DNA of 64,000 nucleotides from Oasisia sp. SBJ-2009 (lineage: Eukaryota > Annelida > Polychaeta > Sabellida > Siboglinidae), in contig OZ024857.1 of NCBI GenBank assembly GCA_964017155.1, positions 32,655,542-32,719,541 of the forward strand, read 5' to 3'. This document shows, piece after piece, positions 46,385 to 58,510 of this stretch. The notes below the pieces were generated by a model. That model had not been told where the DNA came from. It did no database searches and was given only the letters and a program-made list of their open reading frames with translations. Made by a program: the position numbers and the translations under genes. The number at the start of each line of letters is the position of its first letter. Positions within the stretch are counted from its first letter, which is position 1.

Positions 46385-49380
46385 AGTTGGGAGGTTGGGT
46401 GAAGTGTGGAGGTTGGGTTGAGTGCGAACTTTGGGTGGAGTGCGGAGGTTGGGTGGAGTGGGGAGGTTGGGTGATGTGGGGAGGTTGGGTGGAGTGGGTA
46501 GTTTGGGTGGAGTGGGGAGGTTGGGTGATGTGGGGAGGTTGGGTGAAGTGGGGAGGTTGGGTGGAGTGGGGAGGTTGTGTGAAGTGGGGAGGTTGGGTGG
46601 AGTGAGGAGGTTGGGTGGAGTGGGGAATTTGAGTGGAGTGGGGAGGTTGGGTTATTTGGGGAGGTTGGGTGCAGTGGGGAGGTTGGGTGATGTGGGGAGG
46701 TTGGGTGAAGTGGGGAGGTTGGGTGAAATGGGGAGGTTGGGTTGAGTGGAAAGTTGTTTGAAGTGGGGAAGTTGTGTGGAGTGCGGAGGTTGGGTGGAGT
46801 GCGGAGGTTGGGTGAAGTGGGGAGGTCGGGTGGAGTGGGGAGGTTGAGTGGAGTGAGGAGGTTGGGTGGAGGGCGGAGGTTGGGTGGAGTGGTGTGGTTG
46901 GGTGGAGTGCGTAGGTTGGGAGGAGTGGGGAGGTTGGGTGGAGTGCGGAGGTTGCATGCAGTGCGGAAGTTGGGTGGAGTGCGGAAGTTGGGTGGTCTGC
47001 GGAGGTTGGGTGAAGTGGGGAGGTTGGGTGGAGTGAGGAGGTTGGGTGGAGGGCGGAGGTTGGGTGGAGTGGTGTGGTTGGGTGGAGTGCGTAGGTTGGG
47101 AGGAGTGGGGAGGTTGGGTGGAGTTGGCAGGTTGGATGGCGTGGGGAGGTTCGGTGGTGTTCGGAGGTTGGGTGGAGCGCGGAGGTTGGGTGGAGCGCGG
47201 AAGTTGCGTGGAGTACGGAAGTTGGGTGGTGTGCGGAAGTTGGGTGGAGTGCGGAAGTTGGCTGGAGTGCTGAGTTTGGGTTGAGAGCAGAGGTTGGGTG
47301 GAGTGCGGAAGTTGGGTGGAATGCGGAAGTTGGGTGGAGTGCGGATGTTGGGTGGAGTGCGGAAGTTGTTTGGAGTGCGGAGATTGGGTGGAATGCGGAG
47401 GTTGGATGGAGTGCGAAGGTTGGGTGAAGTGGGGAGGTTGGGTGGAGTGGGGAGGTTGGGTGAAGTGGGGAGGTTGGGTGGAGTGAGGAGATTTGGTGAA
47501 GTTGGGAGGTTAGGTGAAGTGGGGAGGTTGGGTGTAGTGGGGAGGTTGGGTGGAGAGGGGAGTTTGGGCGGGGTGGGGAGGTTGGGTGGAGTGAGGAGAT
47601 TGGGTGAAGTTGGGAGGTTGGGTGAAGTGGGGAGGTTGGGTGGAGTGGGGAGATTGGGTGGAGTGGGGAGGTTGGGTGAAGAGGGGAGGTTGGGTGAAGT
47701 GGGGAAGTTGGGTGAAGTGGGGAGGTTGCGTGGAGTGAGGAGGTTGGGTGGAGTGGGGAGGTTGGGTGGAGTGCGGAAGTTGTGTGGAGTGCGGAGGTTG
47801 GGTGGAGTGCGGAGGTTCGATGGAGTGCGGAAGTTGGGTGGAGTGCGGAAGTTGGGTTTAGTGCGGAGGTTGGGTGGCGTGCGGAGGTTGGTTGGAATGC
47901 GGAGGTTTGGTGAAGTGGGGAGGTTGGGTGAAGTGTGGAGGTTGGGTTGAGTGCGAACTTTGGGTGGAGTGCGGAGGTTGGGTGAAGTGGGGAGGTTGGG
48001 TGGAGTGGGGAGGTTGGGTGGAGGGCGGAGGTTGGGTGGAGTGGTGTGGTTGGGTGGAGTGGGGAGGTTGGGTGAAGTGGGGAGGTTGGGTGGAGTGAGG
48101 AGGTTGGGTGAAGTTGGGAGGTTGGGTGAAGTGGGGAGGTTGGGTGGAGTGGGGAGGTTGGGTGAAGTGGGGAGGTTGGGTGAAGTGGGGAGGTTGCGTG
48201 GAGTGGGGAGGTTGGGTGAAGTGGAGGTTGGGTGAAGTGTGGAGGTTGGGTTGAGTGCGAACTTTGGGTGGAGTGCGGACGTTGGGTGGAGTGGGGAGGT
48301 TGGGTGAAGTAGGGAGGTTGGGTGAAGTGGGGAGGTTGGGTGGAGTGGGTAGGTTTGGTGGAGTGGGGAGTTTGGGTGGAGTGGGGAGGTTGGGTGATTT
48401 GGGGAGGTTGGGTGAAGTGGGGAGGTTGGGTGGAGTGGGGAGGATGGGTGAAGTGGGGAGGTTGGGTGAAGTGGGGAGGTTGGGTGGAGAGTGGAGGTTG
48501 GGTGGAGTGGGGAGGTTCGGTGGAGTGGGGAGGTTTGGTGCTCTGGGGAGGTAGGGTGAAGTGAGGAGGTTGGGTGGAGTGATGTGGTGGGTGGAGTGGG
48601 GAGTTTGAGTGGAGTGGGGAGGTTGGGTGATTTGGGGAGGTTGGGTGGTGTGGGCAGTTTGGGTGATGTGGGGAGGTTGGGTAAAGTGGGGAGGTTGGGC
48701 GAAGTGGGGAGGTTGGGTTGAGTGGGGAGGTTGTATGAAGTGGGGAAGTTGTGTGGAGTGCGGAGGTTGGGTGGAGTGCTGATGTTGGGTGGTGTTCGGA
48801 GGTTGGGTGGAGTGCGGAGGTTGGGTGGAGCGCGGAAGTTGCGTGGAGTACGGAAGTTGAGTGGTGTGCGGAAGTTGGGTGGAGTGCGGAAGTTGGGTGG
48901 AGTGCGGAAGTTGGGTGGAGTGCGGAGGTTGGGTGGAGTGCGGAGGTTGCATGGAGTGCGGAAGTTGGGTGGAGTGCGGAAGTTGGGTGGAGTGGGGAGG
49001 TTGGGTGAAGTAGGGAGGTTGGGTGAAGTAGGGAGGTTGGGTGGGGTGTGGAGGTTGGGTGGAGTGGGGAGTTTGGGTGATGTGGGGAGGTTGGGTGAAG
49101 TGGGGAGGTTGGGTGGAGTGGGGAGGTTGGGTGGAGTGGGGAGGTTGGGTGCTCTGGGGAGGTTGGGTGAAGTGGGGAGGTTGGGTGGAGTGAGGAGGTT
49201 GGGTGGAGTGGGGAATTTTAGTGGAGTGGTGAGGTTGGGTGATTTGGGGAGGTTGGGTGCAGTGGGGAGGTTGGGTTATGTGGGGAGGTTGGGTGAAGTG
49301 GGGAGGTTGGGTGAAATGGGGAGGTTGGGTTGAGTGGGGAGGTTGCATGGAGTGCGGAAGTTGGGTGGAGTGCGGAGGTT
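46357..49380 (+). repeat. 3-kb block, copy 3 of 3
   Basis: This is the third copy, 4,557 bp (then 4,575 bp) downstream of copy 2. It shares GTGGTCTGCGG with copy 1 (12216; here near 46993), where copy 2 has GTGGACTGCGG. Copies 2 and 3 share GGCTGGAGTGCTGAG where copy 1 has GGCTGCAGTG. The conflicting shared variants point to independent point changes or local sequence conversion. The copy ends near 49380, where it goes to GTGGGAAGGATGGG. Confidence 0.8.
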
Positions 49381-50040
49381 GGGTGGAGTGGGAAGGATGG
49401 GTTGAAGTGGGGAGGTTGGGTGGAGTGGGGAGGTTGGGTGAAGTGGGGAGGTTGGGTGCAGTGAGGAGGTTTGGTGAAGTTGGGAGGTTGGGTTAAGTGG
49501 TGAGGATGGGTGAAGTGGGGAGGTTGGGTGGAGAGGGGAGTTTGGTCGGGGTGGGGAGGTTGGGTGGAGTGCGAAGGTTGGGTGAAGTGGGGAGGTTGGG
49601 TGGAGTGGGGAGGTTGGGTGAAGTGGGGAGGTTGGGTGCAGTGAGGAGGTTTGGTGAAGTTGGGAGGTTGTGTGAAGTGGTGAGGTTGGGTGAAGTGGGG
49701 AGGTTGGGTGGAGAGGGGAGTTTGGTCCGGGTGGAGAGGTTGGGTGGAGTGGTGTGGGGAGATTGGGTGGAGTGGGGAGGTTGGGTGAAGAGGGGAGGTT
49801 GGGTGAAGTGGGGAGGTTGGGTGAAGTGGGGAGGTTGCGTGGAGTGAGGAGGTTGGGTGGTGTGGGGAGGTTGGGTGGAGTGCGGAAGTTGTGTGGAGTG
49901 CGGAGGTTGAGTGGAGTGCGGAGGTTCGATGGAGTGCGGAAGTTGGGTGGAGCGCGGAGGTTGGGTTGAGTGCGGAAGTTGGTTCGAGTGCGGAGGTTGG
50001 TTGGAATGCGGAGGTTTGGTGAAGTGGGGAGGTTGGGTGA
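49376..50040 (+). repeat. 0.66-kb partial third copy of the 1.65-kb block
   Basis: This piece matches 45720-46384 at offset 3,656 and 51093-51757 at offset 1,717. It carries GTGAGGATGGG near 49500, where both others have GTGAGGTTGGG. It ends at GGTTTGGTGAAG and continues into the flank that leads to GTGCGAACTTT. Confidence 0.8.
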
Positions 50041-50102
50041 AGTGTGGAGGTTGGGTTGAGTGCGAACTTTGGGTGGAGTGCGGACGTTGGGTGGAGTGGG
50101 GA

Positions 50103-51757
50103 GGTTGGGTGAAATGGGGAGGTTGGGTTGAGTGGGGAGGTTGCATGGAGTGCGGAAGTTGGGTGGAGTGCGGAGGTTGCATGGAGTGCGGAAATTGGGT
50201 GGAGTGCGGAAGTTGGGTGGAGTGCGGAGGTTGGGTGAAGTGGGGAGGTTGTGTGGAGTGGGGAGGTTGGGTGGAGGGCGGAGGTTGGGTGGAGTGGGGA
50301 GGATGGGTTGAAGTGGGGAGGTTGGGTGGAGTGGTGTCGTTGGGTGGAGTGCGTAGGTTGGGAGGAGTGGGGAGGTTGGGTGGAGTTGGGAGGTTGGATG
50401 GCGTGGGGAGGTTCGGTGGAGTGGGGAGGTTGGGTGCAGTACTGAAGTTGGGTGGTGTTCGGAGGTCGGGTGGAGTGGGGAAGTTGGCTGGAGTGCTGAG
50501 TTTGGGTTGAGTGCAGAAGTTGGGTGGAGTGCGGAAGTTGGGTGGAATGCGGAAGTTGGGTGGAGTGCGGATGTTGGGTGGAGTGCGGAAGTTGTTTGGA
50601 GTGCGGAGATTGGGTGGAATGCGGAGGTTGGATGGAGTGCGAAGGTTGGGTGAAGTGGGGAGGTTGGGTGCAGTGAGGAGGTTTGGTGAAGTTGGGAGGT
50701 TGGGTGAAGTGGTGAGGTTGGGTGAAGTGGGGAGGTTGGGTGGAGTGGGGAGGTTGGGTGGAGTGGGGAGGTTGGGTGTTCTGGGGAGGTTGGGTGAAGT
50801 GGGGAGGTTGGGTGGAGTGAGGAGTTTGGGTGGAGTGGGGAATTTTAGTGGAGTGGTGAGGTTGGGTGATTTGGGGAGGTGGGGTGCAGTGGGGAGGTTG
50901 GGTGATGTGGGGAGGTTGGGTGAAGTGGGGAGGTTGGGTGAAATGGGGAGGTTGGGTTGAGTGGGGAGGTTGCATGGAGTGCGGAAGTTGGGTGGAGTGC
51001 GGAGGTTGCATGGAGTGCGGAAATTGGGTGGAGTGCGGAAGTTGGGTGGAGTGCGGAGGTTGGGTGAAGTGGGGAGGTTGTGTGGAGGGCGGAGGTTGGG
51101 TGGAGTGGGAAGGATGGGTTGAAGTGGGGAGGTTGGGTGGAGTGGGGAGGTTGGGTGAAGTGGGGAGGTTGGGTGCAGTGAGGAGGTTTGGTGAAGTTGG
51201 GAGGTTGGGTTAAGTGGTGAGGTTGGGTGAAGTGGGGAGGTTGGGTGGAGAGGGGAGTTTGGTCGGGGTGGGGAGGTTGGGTGGAGTGCGAAGGTTGGGT
51301 GAAGTGGGGAGGTTGGGTGGAGTGGGGAGGTTGGGTGAAGTGGGGAGGTTGGGTGCAGTGAGGAGGTTTGGTGAAGTTGGGAGGTTGTGTGAAGTGGTGA
51401 GGTTGGGTGAAGTGGGGAGGTTGGGTGGAGAGGGGAGTTTGTTCCGGGTGGAGAGGTTGGGTGGAGTGGTGTGGGGAGATTGGGTGGAGTGGGGAGGTTG
51501 GGTGAAGAGGGGAGGTTGGGTGAAGTGGGGAGGTTGGGTGAAGTGGGGAGGTTGCGTGGAGTGAGGAGGTTGGGTGGTGTGGGGAGGTTGGGTGGAGTGC
51601 GGAAGTTGTGTGGAGTGCGGAGGTTGAGTGGAGTGCGGAGGTTCGATGGAGTGCGGAAGTTGGGTGGAGCGCGGAGGTTGGGTTGAGTGCGGAAGTTGGT
51701 TCGAGTGCGGAGGTTGGTTGGAATGCGGAGGTTTGGTGAAGTGGGGAGGTTGGGTGA
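50103..51757 (+). repeat. 1.65-kb block, partner of 44730-46384
   Basis: This is the second copy at offset 5,373. Private change: GTTTGTTCCGGG near 51440, where the other copies have GTTTGGTCCGGG. It shares GGGTGGAGAGG after CCGGG with the partial copy at 49376-50040 but not with 46067, so the two right copies are closer relatives. Confidence 0.83.
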
Positions 51758-52408
51758 AGTGTGGAGGTTGGGTTGAGTGCGAACTTTGGGTGGAGTGCGG
51801 ACGTTGGGTGGAGTGGGGAGGTTGGGTGAAGTAGGGAGGTTGGGTGAAGAGGGGAGGTTGGGTGGAGTGGGGAGGTTGGGTGGAGTGGGGAGTTTGGGTG
51901 GAGTGGGGAGGTTGGGTGATGTGGGGAGGTTGGGTGAAGTGGGGAGGTTGGGCGGAGTGGGGAGGATGGGTGAAGTGGGGAGGTTGGGTGAAGTGGGGAG
52001 GTTGGGTAGAGAGTGGAGGTTGGGTGGAGTGGGGAGGTTCGGTGGAGTGGAGAGGTTGGGTGCTCTGGGGAGGTACGGTGAAGTGGGGAGGTTGGGTTGA
52101 GTGGGGAGGTTGTATGAAGTGGGGAAGTTGTGTGGAGTGCGGAGGTTGGGTGGAGTGCGGAGGTTGCATGGAGTGCGGAAGTTGGGTGGAGTGCGGAAGT
52201 TGGGTGGAGTGCGGAGGTTGGGTGAAATGGGGAGGTTGGTTGGAGTGGGGAGGTTGGGTGGAGGGGGGAGGTTGGGTGGAGTGGGGAGGATGGGTTGAAG
52301 TGGGGAGGTTGGGTGGAGTGGTGTGGTTGGTTGGAGTGCGTAGGTTGGGAGGAGTGGGGAGGTTGGGTGGAGTGCTAATGTTGGGTGGTGTTCGGAGGTT
52401 GGGTGGAG
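51440..52408 (+). repeat. 0.97-kb block with a partner at 53547-54515
   Basis: This block matches 53547-54515 at offset 2,107. It begins at the CCGGGTGG / 23-bp monomer landmark and runs through TTCGATGG, GTGCGAACTTT, GGGCGGAG, GGTAGAGAG, GAGGTACGGTG and the distinctive GTGCTAATG (52375 and 54482). The partner has GTGCTCTGG and GAGGTACGG in the same order. Confidence 0.8.
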
Positions 52409-52469
52409 TGCGGAAGTTGGGTGGAGTGCGGAAGTTGGGTGGAGTGCGGAAGTTGGGTGGAGTGCGGAG

Positions 52470-53477
52470 GTTGGGTGGAGTGCGGAGGTTGCATGGAGTG
52501 CGGAAGTTGGGTGGAGTGCGGAGGTTGCATGGAGTGCGGAAATTGGGTGGAGTGCGGAAGTTGGGTGGAGTGCGGAGGTTGTGTGAAGTGGGGAGGTTGT
52601 GTGGAGTGGTGAGGTTGGGTGGAGGGCGGAGTTTGGGTGGAGTGGGGAGGATGGGTTGAAGAGGGGAGGTTGGGTGGAGTGGTGTCGTTGGGTGGAGTGC
52701 GTAGGTTGGGAGGAGTGGGGAGGTTGAGTGGAGTTGGGAGGTTGGATGGCGTGGGGAGGTTCGGTGGAGTGGGGAGGTTGGGTGGAGTACTGAAGTTGGG
52801 TGGTGTTCGGAGGTTGGGTGGAGTGCGGAGGTTGGGTGGAGCGCGGAAGTTGCGTGGAGTACGGAAGTTGGGTGGTGTGCGGAAGTTGGGTGGAGTACGG
52901 AAGTTGGCTGGAGTGCTGATTTTGGGTTGAGTGCAGAAGTTGGGTGGAGTGCGGAAGTTGGGTGGAATGCGGAAGTTGGGTGGAGTGCGGATGTTGGGTG
53001 GAGTGCGGAAGTTGTTTGGAGTGCGGAGATTGGGTGGAATGCGGAGGTTGGATGGAGTGCGAAGGTTGGGTGAAGTGGGGAGGTTGGGTGGAGTGGGGAG
53101 GTTGGGTGAAGTGGAGAAGTTGTGTGGAGTGCGGAGGTGTATGTGGAGTGCGGAGGTTGCATGGAGTGCGGAAGTTGGGTGGAGTGCGGAAGTTGGGTGG
53201 AGTGCGGAGGTTGGGTGAAGTGGGGAGGTTGGGTGGAGTGGGGAGGTTGGGTGGAGGGCTGAGGTTGGGTGGAGTGGTGTGGTTGGGTGGAGTGGGGAGG
53301 TTGGGTGAAGTGGGGAGGTTGGGTGGAGTGGGGAGGTTGAGTGGAGTGAGGAGGTTGGGTGGAGTGGGGAGTTTGAGTGGAGTGAGGAGGTTGGGTGATT
53401 TCGGGAGGTTGGGTGCAGTGCGGAAGTTGGGTGATGTGGAGAGGTTGGGTTGAGTGGGGAGGTTGTATGAAGTGGAG
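52470..53477 (+). repeat. 1.0-kb block with a partner at 55045-56052
   Basis: This block matches 55045-56052 at offset 2,575. Shared order: GTTGCATGG twice, GTGTCGTTGGG, GTACTGAAG, GTGCAGAAG, GTTGTTTGG, GTGAAGTGGAGAAG, a GTTTATG-type unit and GTGATTTCGG. This copy has GGTGTATG near 53138 in place of GGTTTATG, and a shortened unit GTTGTGAAGG near 53480 where the partner has the full GTTGTGTGGAG unit. Confidence 0.8.
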
Positions 53478-53546
53478 AAGTTGTGAAGGTTTATGTGGAG
53501 TGCGGAGGTTGCATGCAGTGCGGAAGTTGGGTGGAGTGCGGAAGTT

Positions 53547-54515
53547 TGGTCCGGGTGGGGAGGTTGGGTGGAGTGGTGTGGGGAGATTGGGTGGAGTGGG
53601 GAGGTTGGGTGAAGAGGGGAGGTTGGGTGAAGTGGGGAGGTTGGGTGAAGTGGGGAGGTTGCGTGGAGTGAGGAGGTTGGGTGGAGTGGGGAGGTTGGGT
53701 GGAGTGCGGAAGTTGTGTGGAGTGCGGAGGTTGAGTGGAGTGCGGAGGTTCGATGGAGTGCGGAAGTTGGGTGGAGCGCGGAGGTTGGGTTGAGTGCGGA
53801 AGTTGGTTCGAGTGCGGAGGTTGGTTGGAATGCGGAGGTTTGGTGAAGTGGGGAGGTTGGGTGAAGTGTGGAGGTTGGGTTGAGTGCGAACTTTGGGTGG
53901 AGTGCGGACGTTGGGTGGAGTGGGGAGGTTGGGTGAAGTAGGGAGGTTGGGTGTAGTGGGGAGGTTGGGTGGAGTGGGGAGGTTGGGTGGAGTGGGGAGT
54001 TTGGGTGGAGTGGGGAGGTTGGGTGATGTGGGGAGGTTGGGTGAAGTGGGGAGGTTGGGCGGAGTGGGGAGGATGGGTGAAGTGGGGAGGTTGGGTGAAG
54101 TGGGGAGGTTGGGTAGAGAGTGGGGGTTGGGTGGAGTGGGGAGGTTCGGTGGAGTGGGGAGGTTGGGTGCTCTGGGGAGGTACGGTGAAGTGGGGAGGTT
54201 GGGTTGAGTGGGGAGGTTGTATGAAGTGGGGAAGTTGTGTGGAGTGCGGAGGTTGGGTGGAGTGCGGAGGTTGCATGGAGTGCGGAAGTTGGGTGGAGTG
54301 CGGAAGTTGGGTGGAGTGCGGAGGTTGGGTGAAATGGGGAGGTTGGTTGGAGTGGGGAGGTTGGGTGGAGGGGGGAGGTTGGGTGTAGTGGGGAGGATGG
54401 GTTGAAGTGGGGAGGTTAGGTGGAGTGGTGTGGTTGGTTGGAGTGCGTAGGTTGGGAGGAGTGGGGAGGTTGGGTGGAGTGCTAATGTTGGGTGGTGTTC
54501 GGAGGTTGGGTGGAG
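53547..54515 (+). repeat. 0.97-kb block, partner of 51440-52408
   Basis: This is the second copy at offset 2,107. Private changes include GGTGTAGTGGGG near 53952, GAGTGGGGGTTGG near 54119, and GTTAGGTGG near 54415. The left edge joins a start-like fragment directly to CCGGGTGG at about 53548, a fusion of two otherwise separate blocks. Confidence 0.8.
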
Positions 54516-54559
54516 TGCGGAGGTTGGGTGGAGTGCGGAGGTTGGGTGGAGCGCGGAAG

Positions 54560-55650
54560 TTGCTTGGAGTACGGAAGTTGAGTGGTGTGCGGAAGTTGGG
54601 TGGAGTGCGGAAGTTGGGTGGAGTGCGGAAGTTGGGTGGAGTGCGGAGGTTGGGTGGAGTGCGGAGGTTGCATGGAGTGCGGAAGTTGGGAGGAGTGCGG
54701 AAGTTGGGTGGAGTGGGGAGGTTGGGTGAAGTAGGGAGGTTGGGTGAAGTGGGGAGGTTGGGTGGCGTGTGGAGGTTGGGTGGAGTGGGGAGTTTGGGTG
54801 ATGTGGGGAGGTTGGGTGAAGTGGGGAGGTTGGGTGGAGTGGGGAGGTTGGGTGGAGTGGGGAGGTTGGGTGCTCTGGGGAGGTTGGGTGAAGTGGGGAG
54901 GTTGGGTGGAGTGAGGAGGTTGGGTGGAGTGGGGAATTTTAGTGGAGTGGTGAGGTTGGGTGATTTGGGGAGGTTGGGTGCAGAGGGGAGGTTGGGTGAT
55001 GTGGGGAGGTTGGGTGAAGTGGGGAGTTTGGGTGAAATGGGGAGGTTGGGTTGAGTGGGGAGGTTGCATGGAGTGCGGAAGTTGGGTGGAGTGCGGAGGT
55101 TGCATGGAGTGCGGACATTGGGTGGAGTGCGGAAGTTGGGTGGAGTGCGGAGGTTGTGTGAAGTGGGGAGGTTGTGTGGAGTGGGGAGGTTGGGTGGAGG
55201 GCGGAGGTTGGGTGGAGTGGGGAGGATGGGTTGAAGTGGGGAGGTTGGGTGGAGTGGTGTCGTTGGGTGGAGTGCGTAGGTTGGGAGGAGTGGGGAGGTT
55301 GGGTGGAGTTGGGAGGTTGGATGGCGTGGGGAGGTTCGGTGGAGTGGGGAGGTTGGGTGGAGTACTGAAGTTGGGTGGTGTTCGGAGGTTGGGTGGAGTG
55401 CGGAGGTTGGGTGGAGCGCGGAAGTTGCGTGGAGTACGGAAGTTGGGTGGTGTGCGGAAGTTGGGTGGAGTGCGGAAGTTGGCTGGAGTGCTGAGTTTGG
55501 GTTGAGTGCAGAAGTTGGGTGGAGTGCGGAAGTTGGGTGGAATGCGGAAGTTGGGTGGAGTGCGGATGTTGGGTGGAGTGCGGAAGTTGTTTGGAGTGCG
55601 GAGATTGGGTGGAATGCGGAGGTTGGATGGAGTGCGAAGGTTGGGTGAAG
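54560..55650 (+). repeat. 1.1-kb block, dispersed copy of 6180-7270
   Basis: This copy matches 6180-7270 at offset 48,380. Private changes include GCTTGGAGTACGG near 54553 for GCGTGGAGTACGG, GGTGGCGTGTGG near 54760 for GGTGGGGTGTGG, and GCAGAGGGG near 54980. More substitutions are visible here than between the two long copies, which suggests a longer time since common origin. Confidence 0.72.
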
Positions 55651-56052
55651 TGGGGAGGTTGGGTGGAGTGGGGAGGTTGGGTGAAGTGGAGAAGTTGTGT
55701 GGAGTGCGGAGGTTTATGTGGAGTGCGGAGGTTGCATGGAGTGCGGAAGTTGGGTGGAGTGCGGAAGTTGGGTGGAGTGCGGAGGTTGGGTGAAGTGGGG
55801 AGGTTGGGTGGAGTGGGGAGGTTGGGTGGAGGGCGGAGGTTGGGTGGAGTGGTGTGGTTGGGTGGAGTGGGGAGGTTGGGTGAAGTGGGGAGGTTGGGTG
55901 GAGTGGGGAGGTTGAGTGGAGTGAGGAGGTTGGGTGGAGTGGGGAGTTTGAGTGGAGTGAGGAGGTTGGGTGATTTCGGGAGGTTGGGTGCAGTGCGGAA
56001 GTTGGGTGATGTGGAGAGGTTGGGTTGAGTGGGGAGGTTGTATGAAGTGGAG
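55045..56052 (+). repeat. 1.0-kb block, partner of 52470-53477
   Basis: This is the second copy at offset 2,575. It overlaps at its left end with the 1.1-kb block shared with 6180-7270, showing that block boundaries differ between pairs and that the array is a layered mosaic. It continues to about 56475 with start-like sequence that also matches 15297-15850. Confidence 0.78.
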
Positions 56053-57749
56053 AAGTTGTGTGGAGTGCGGAGGTTTATGTGGAGTGCGGAGGTTGCATGC
56101 AGTGCGGAAGTTGGGTGGAGTGCGGAAGTTGGGTGGAGTGCGGATGTTGGGTGAAGTGGGGAGGTTGGGTGGAGTGGGGAGGTTGGGTGGAGGGAGGAGG
56201 TTGGGTGGAGTGGTGTGGTTGGGTGGAGTGCGTAGGTTGGGAGGAGTGGGGAGGTTGGGTGGAGTTGGCAGGTTGGATGGCGTCGGGAGGTTCGGTGGTG
56301 TTCGGAGGTTGGGTGGAGCGCGGAGGTTGGGTGGAGCGCGGAAGTTGCGTGGAGTACGGAAGTTGGGTGGTGTGCGGAAGTTGGGTGGAGTGCGGAAGTT
56401 GGCTGGAGTGCTGAGTTTGGGTTGAGAGCAGAGGTTGGGTGGAGTGCGGAAGTTGGGTGGAATGCGGAAGTTGGGTGAAGTGGGGAGGTTGGGTGGAGTG
56501 GGGAGGTTGGGTGGAGGGCGGAGGTTGGGTGGAGTGGTGTGGTTGGATGGAGTGCGAAGGTTGGGTGAAGTGGGGAGATTGGGTGGAGTGGGGAGGTTGG
56601 GTGAAGTGGGGAGGTTGGGTGGAGTGAGGAGATTTGGTGAAGTTGGGAGGTTGGGTGAAGTGTGGAGGTTGGGTTGAGTGCGAACTTTGGCTGGAGTGCG
56701 GACGTTGGGTGGAGTGGGGAGGTTGGGTGAAGTAGGGAGGTTGGGTGAAGTGGGGAGGTTGGGTGGAGTGGGTAGGTTTGGTGGAGTGGGGAGTTTGGGT
56801 GGAGTGGGGAGGTTGGGTGAAGTAGGGAGGTTGGATGGCGTGGGGAGGTTCGGTGGAGTGGGGAGGTTGGGTGCAGTACTGAAGTTGGGTGGTGTTCGGA
56901 GGTTGGGTGGAGTGCGGAGGTTGGGTGGAGCGCGGAAGTTGCGTGGAGTACGGAAGTTGGGTGGTGTGCGGAAGTTGGGTGGAATGCGGAAGTTGGCTGG
57001 AGTGCTGAGTTTGGGTTGAGTGCAGAAGTTGGGTGGAGTGCGGAAGTTGGGTGGAATGCGGAAGTTGGGTGGAGTGCGGATGTTGGGTGGAGTGCGGAAG
57101 TTGTTTGGAGTGCGGAGATTGGGTGGAATGCGGAGGTTGGATGGAGTGCGAAGGTTGGGTGAAGTGGGGAGGTTGGGTGGAGTGGGGAGGTTGGGTGAAG
57201 TGGGGAGGTTGGGTGCAGTGAGGAGGTTTGGTGAAGTTGGGAGGTTGGGTGAAGTGGTGAGGTTGGGTGAAGTGGGGAGGTTGGGTGGAGAGGGGAGTTT
57301 GGTCGGGGTAGGGAGGTTGGGTGGAGTGGTGTGGGGAGATTGGGTGGAGTGGGGAGGTTGGGTGAAGAGGGGAGGTTGGGTGAAGTGGGGAGGTTGGGTG
57401 AAGTGGGGAGGTTGCGTGGAGTGAGGAGGTTGGGTGGAGTGGGGAGGTTGGGTGGAGTGCGGAAGTTGTGTGGAGTGCGGAGGTTGAGTGGAGTGCGGAG
57501 GTTCGATGGAGTGCGGAAGTTGGGTGGAGTGCGGAGGTTGGGTTGAGTGCGGAAGTTGGTTCGAGTGCGGAGGTTGGTTGGAATGCGGAGGTTTGGTGAA
57601 GTGGGGAGGTTGGGTGAAGTGTGGAGGTTGGGTTGAGTGCGAACTTTGGGTGGAGTGCGGACGTTGGGTGGAGTGGGGAGGTTGGGTGAAGTAGGGAGGT
57701 TGGGTGAAGTGTGGAGGTTGGGTGGAGTGCGAACTTTGGGTGGAGTGCG

Positions 57750-58510
57750 GAGGTTGGGTGAAGTGGGGAGGTTGGGTGGAGTGGGGAGGTTGGGTGGAGG
57801 GCGGAGGTTGGGTGGAGTGGTGTGGTTGGGTGGAGTGGGGAGGTTGGGTGAAGTGGGGAGGTTGGGTGGAGTGAGGAGGTTGGGTGAAGTTGGGAGGTTG
57901 GGTGAAGTGGGGAGGTTGGGTGGAGTGGGGAGGTTGGGTGAAGTGGGGAGGTTGGGTGAAGTGGGGAGGTTGCGTGGAGTGGGCAGGTTGGGTGAGTGGG
58001 GAGGTTGGGTGAAGTGTGGAGGTTGGGTTGAGTGCGAACTTTCGGTGGAGTGCGGACGTTGGGTGGAGTGGGGAGGTTGGGTGAAGTAGGGAGGTTGGGT
58101 GAAGTGGGGAGGTTGGGTGGAGTGGGTAGGTTTGGTGGAGTGGGGAGTTTGGGTGGAGTGGGGAGGTTGGGTGATGTGGGGAGGTTGGGTGAAGTGGGGA
58201 GGTTGGGTGGAGTGGGGAGGATGGGTGAAGTGGGGAGGTTGGGTGAAGTGGGGAGGTTGGGTGGAGAGTGGAGGTTGGGTGGAGTGGGGAGGTTCGGTGG
58301 AGTGGGGAGGTTTGGTGCTCTGGGGAGGTAGGGTGAAGTGAGGAGGTTGGGTGGAGTGATGTGGTGGGTGGAGTGGGGAGTTTGAGTGGAGTGGGGAGGT
58401 TGGGTGATTTGGGGAGGTTGGGTGGAGTGGGCAGTTTGGGTGATGTGGGGAGGTTGGATGAAGTGGGGAGGTTGGGCGAAGTGGGGAGGTTGGGTTGAGT
58501 GGGGAGGTTG
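57750..58510 (+). repeat. 0.76-kb block with a partner at 60577-61337
   Basis: This block matches 60577-61337 at offset 2,827. Markers are GGAGGGCGG, GTGCGAACTTT (58034 and 60861), GGGTAGGTTTGG, GGAGAGTGG, the GTGCTCTGG / GGTAGGG unit and GGGCAGTTTGGG. Private to this copy are a 17-bp monomer with GGGTGAGTGG near 57991 and TTTCGGTGG near 58041. Confidence 0.78.
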
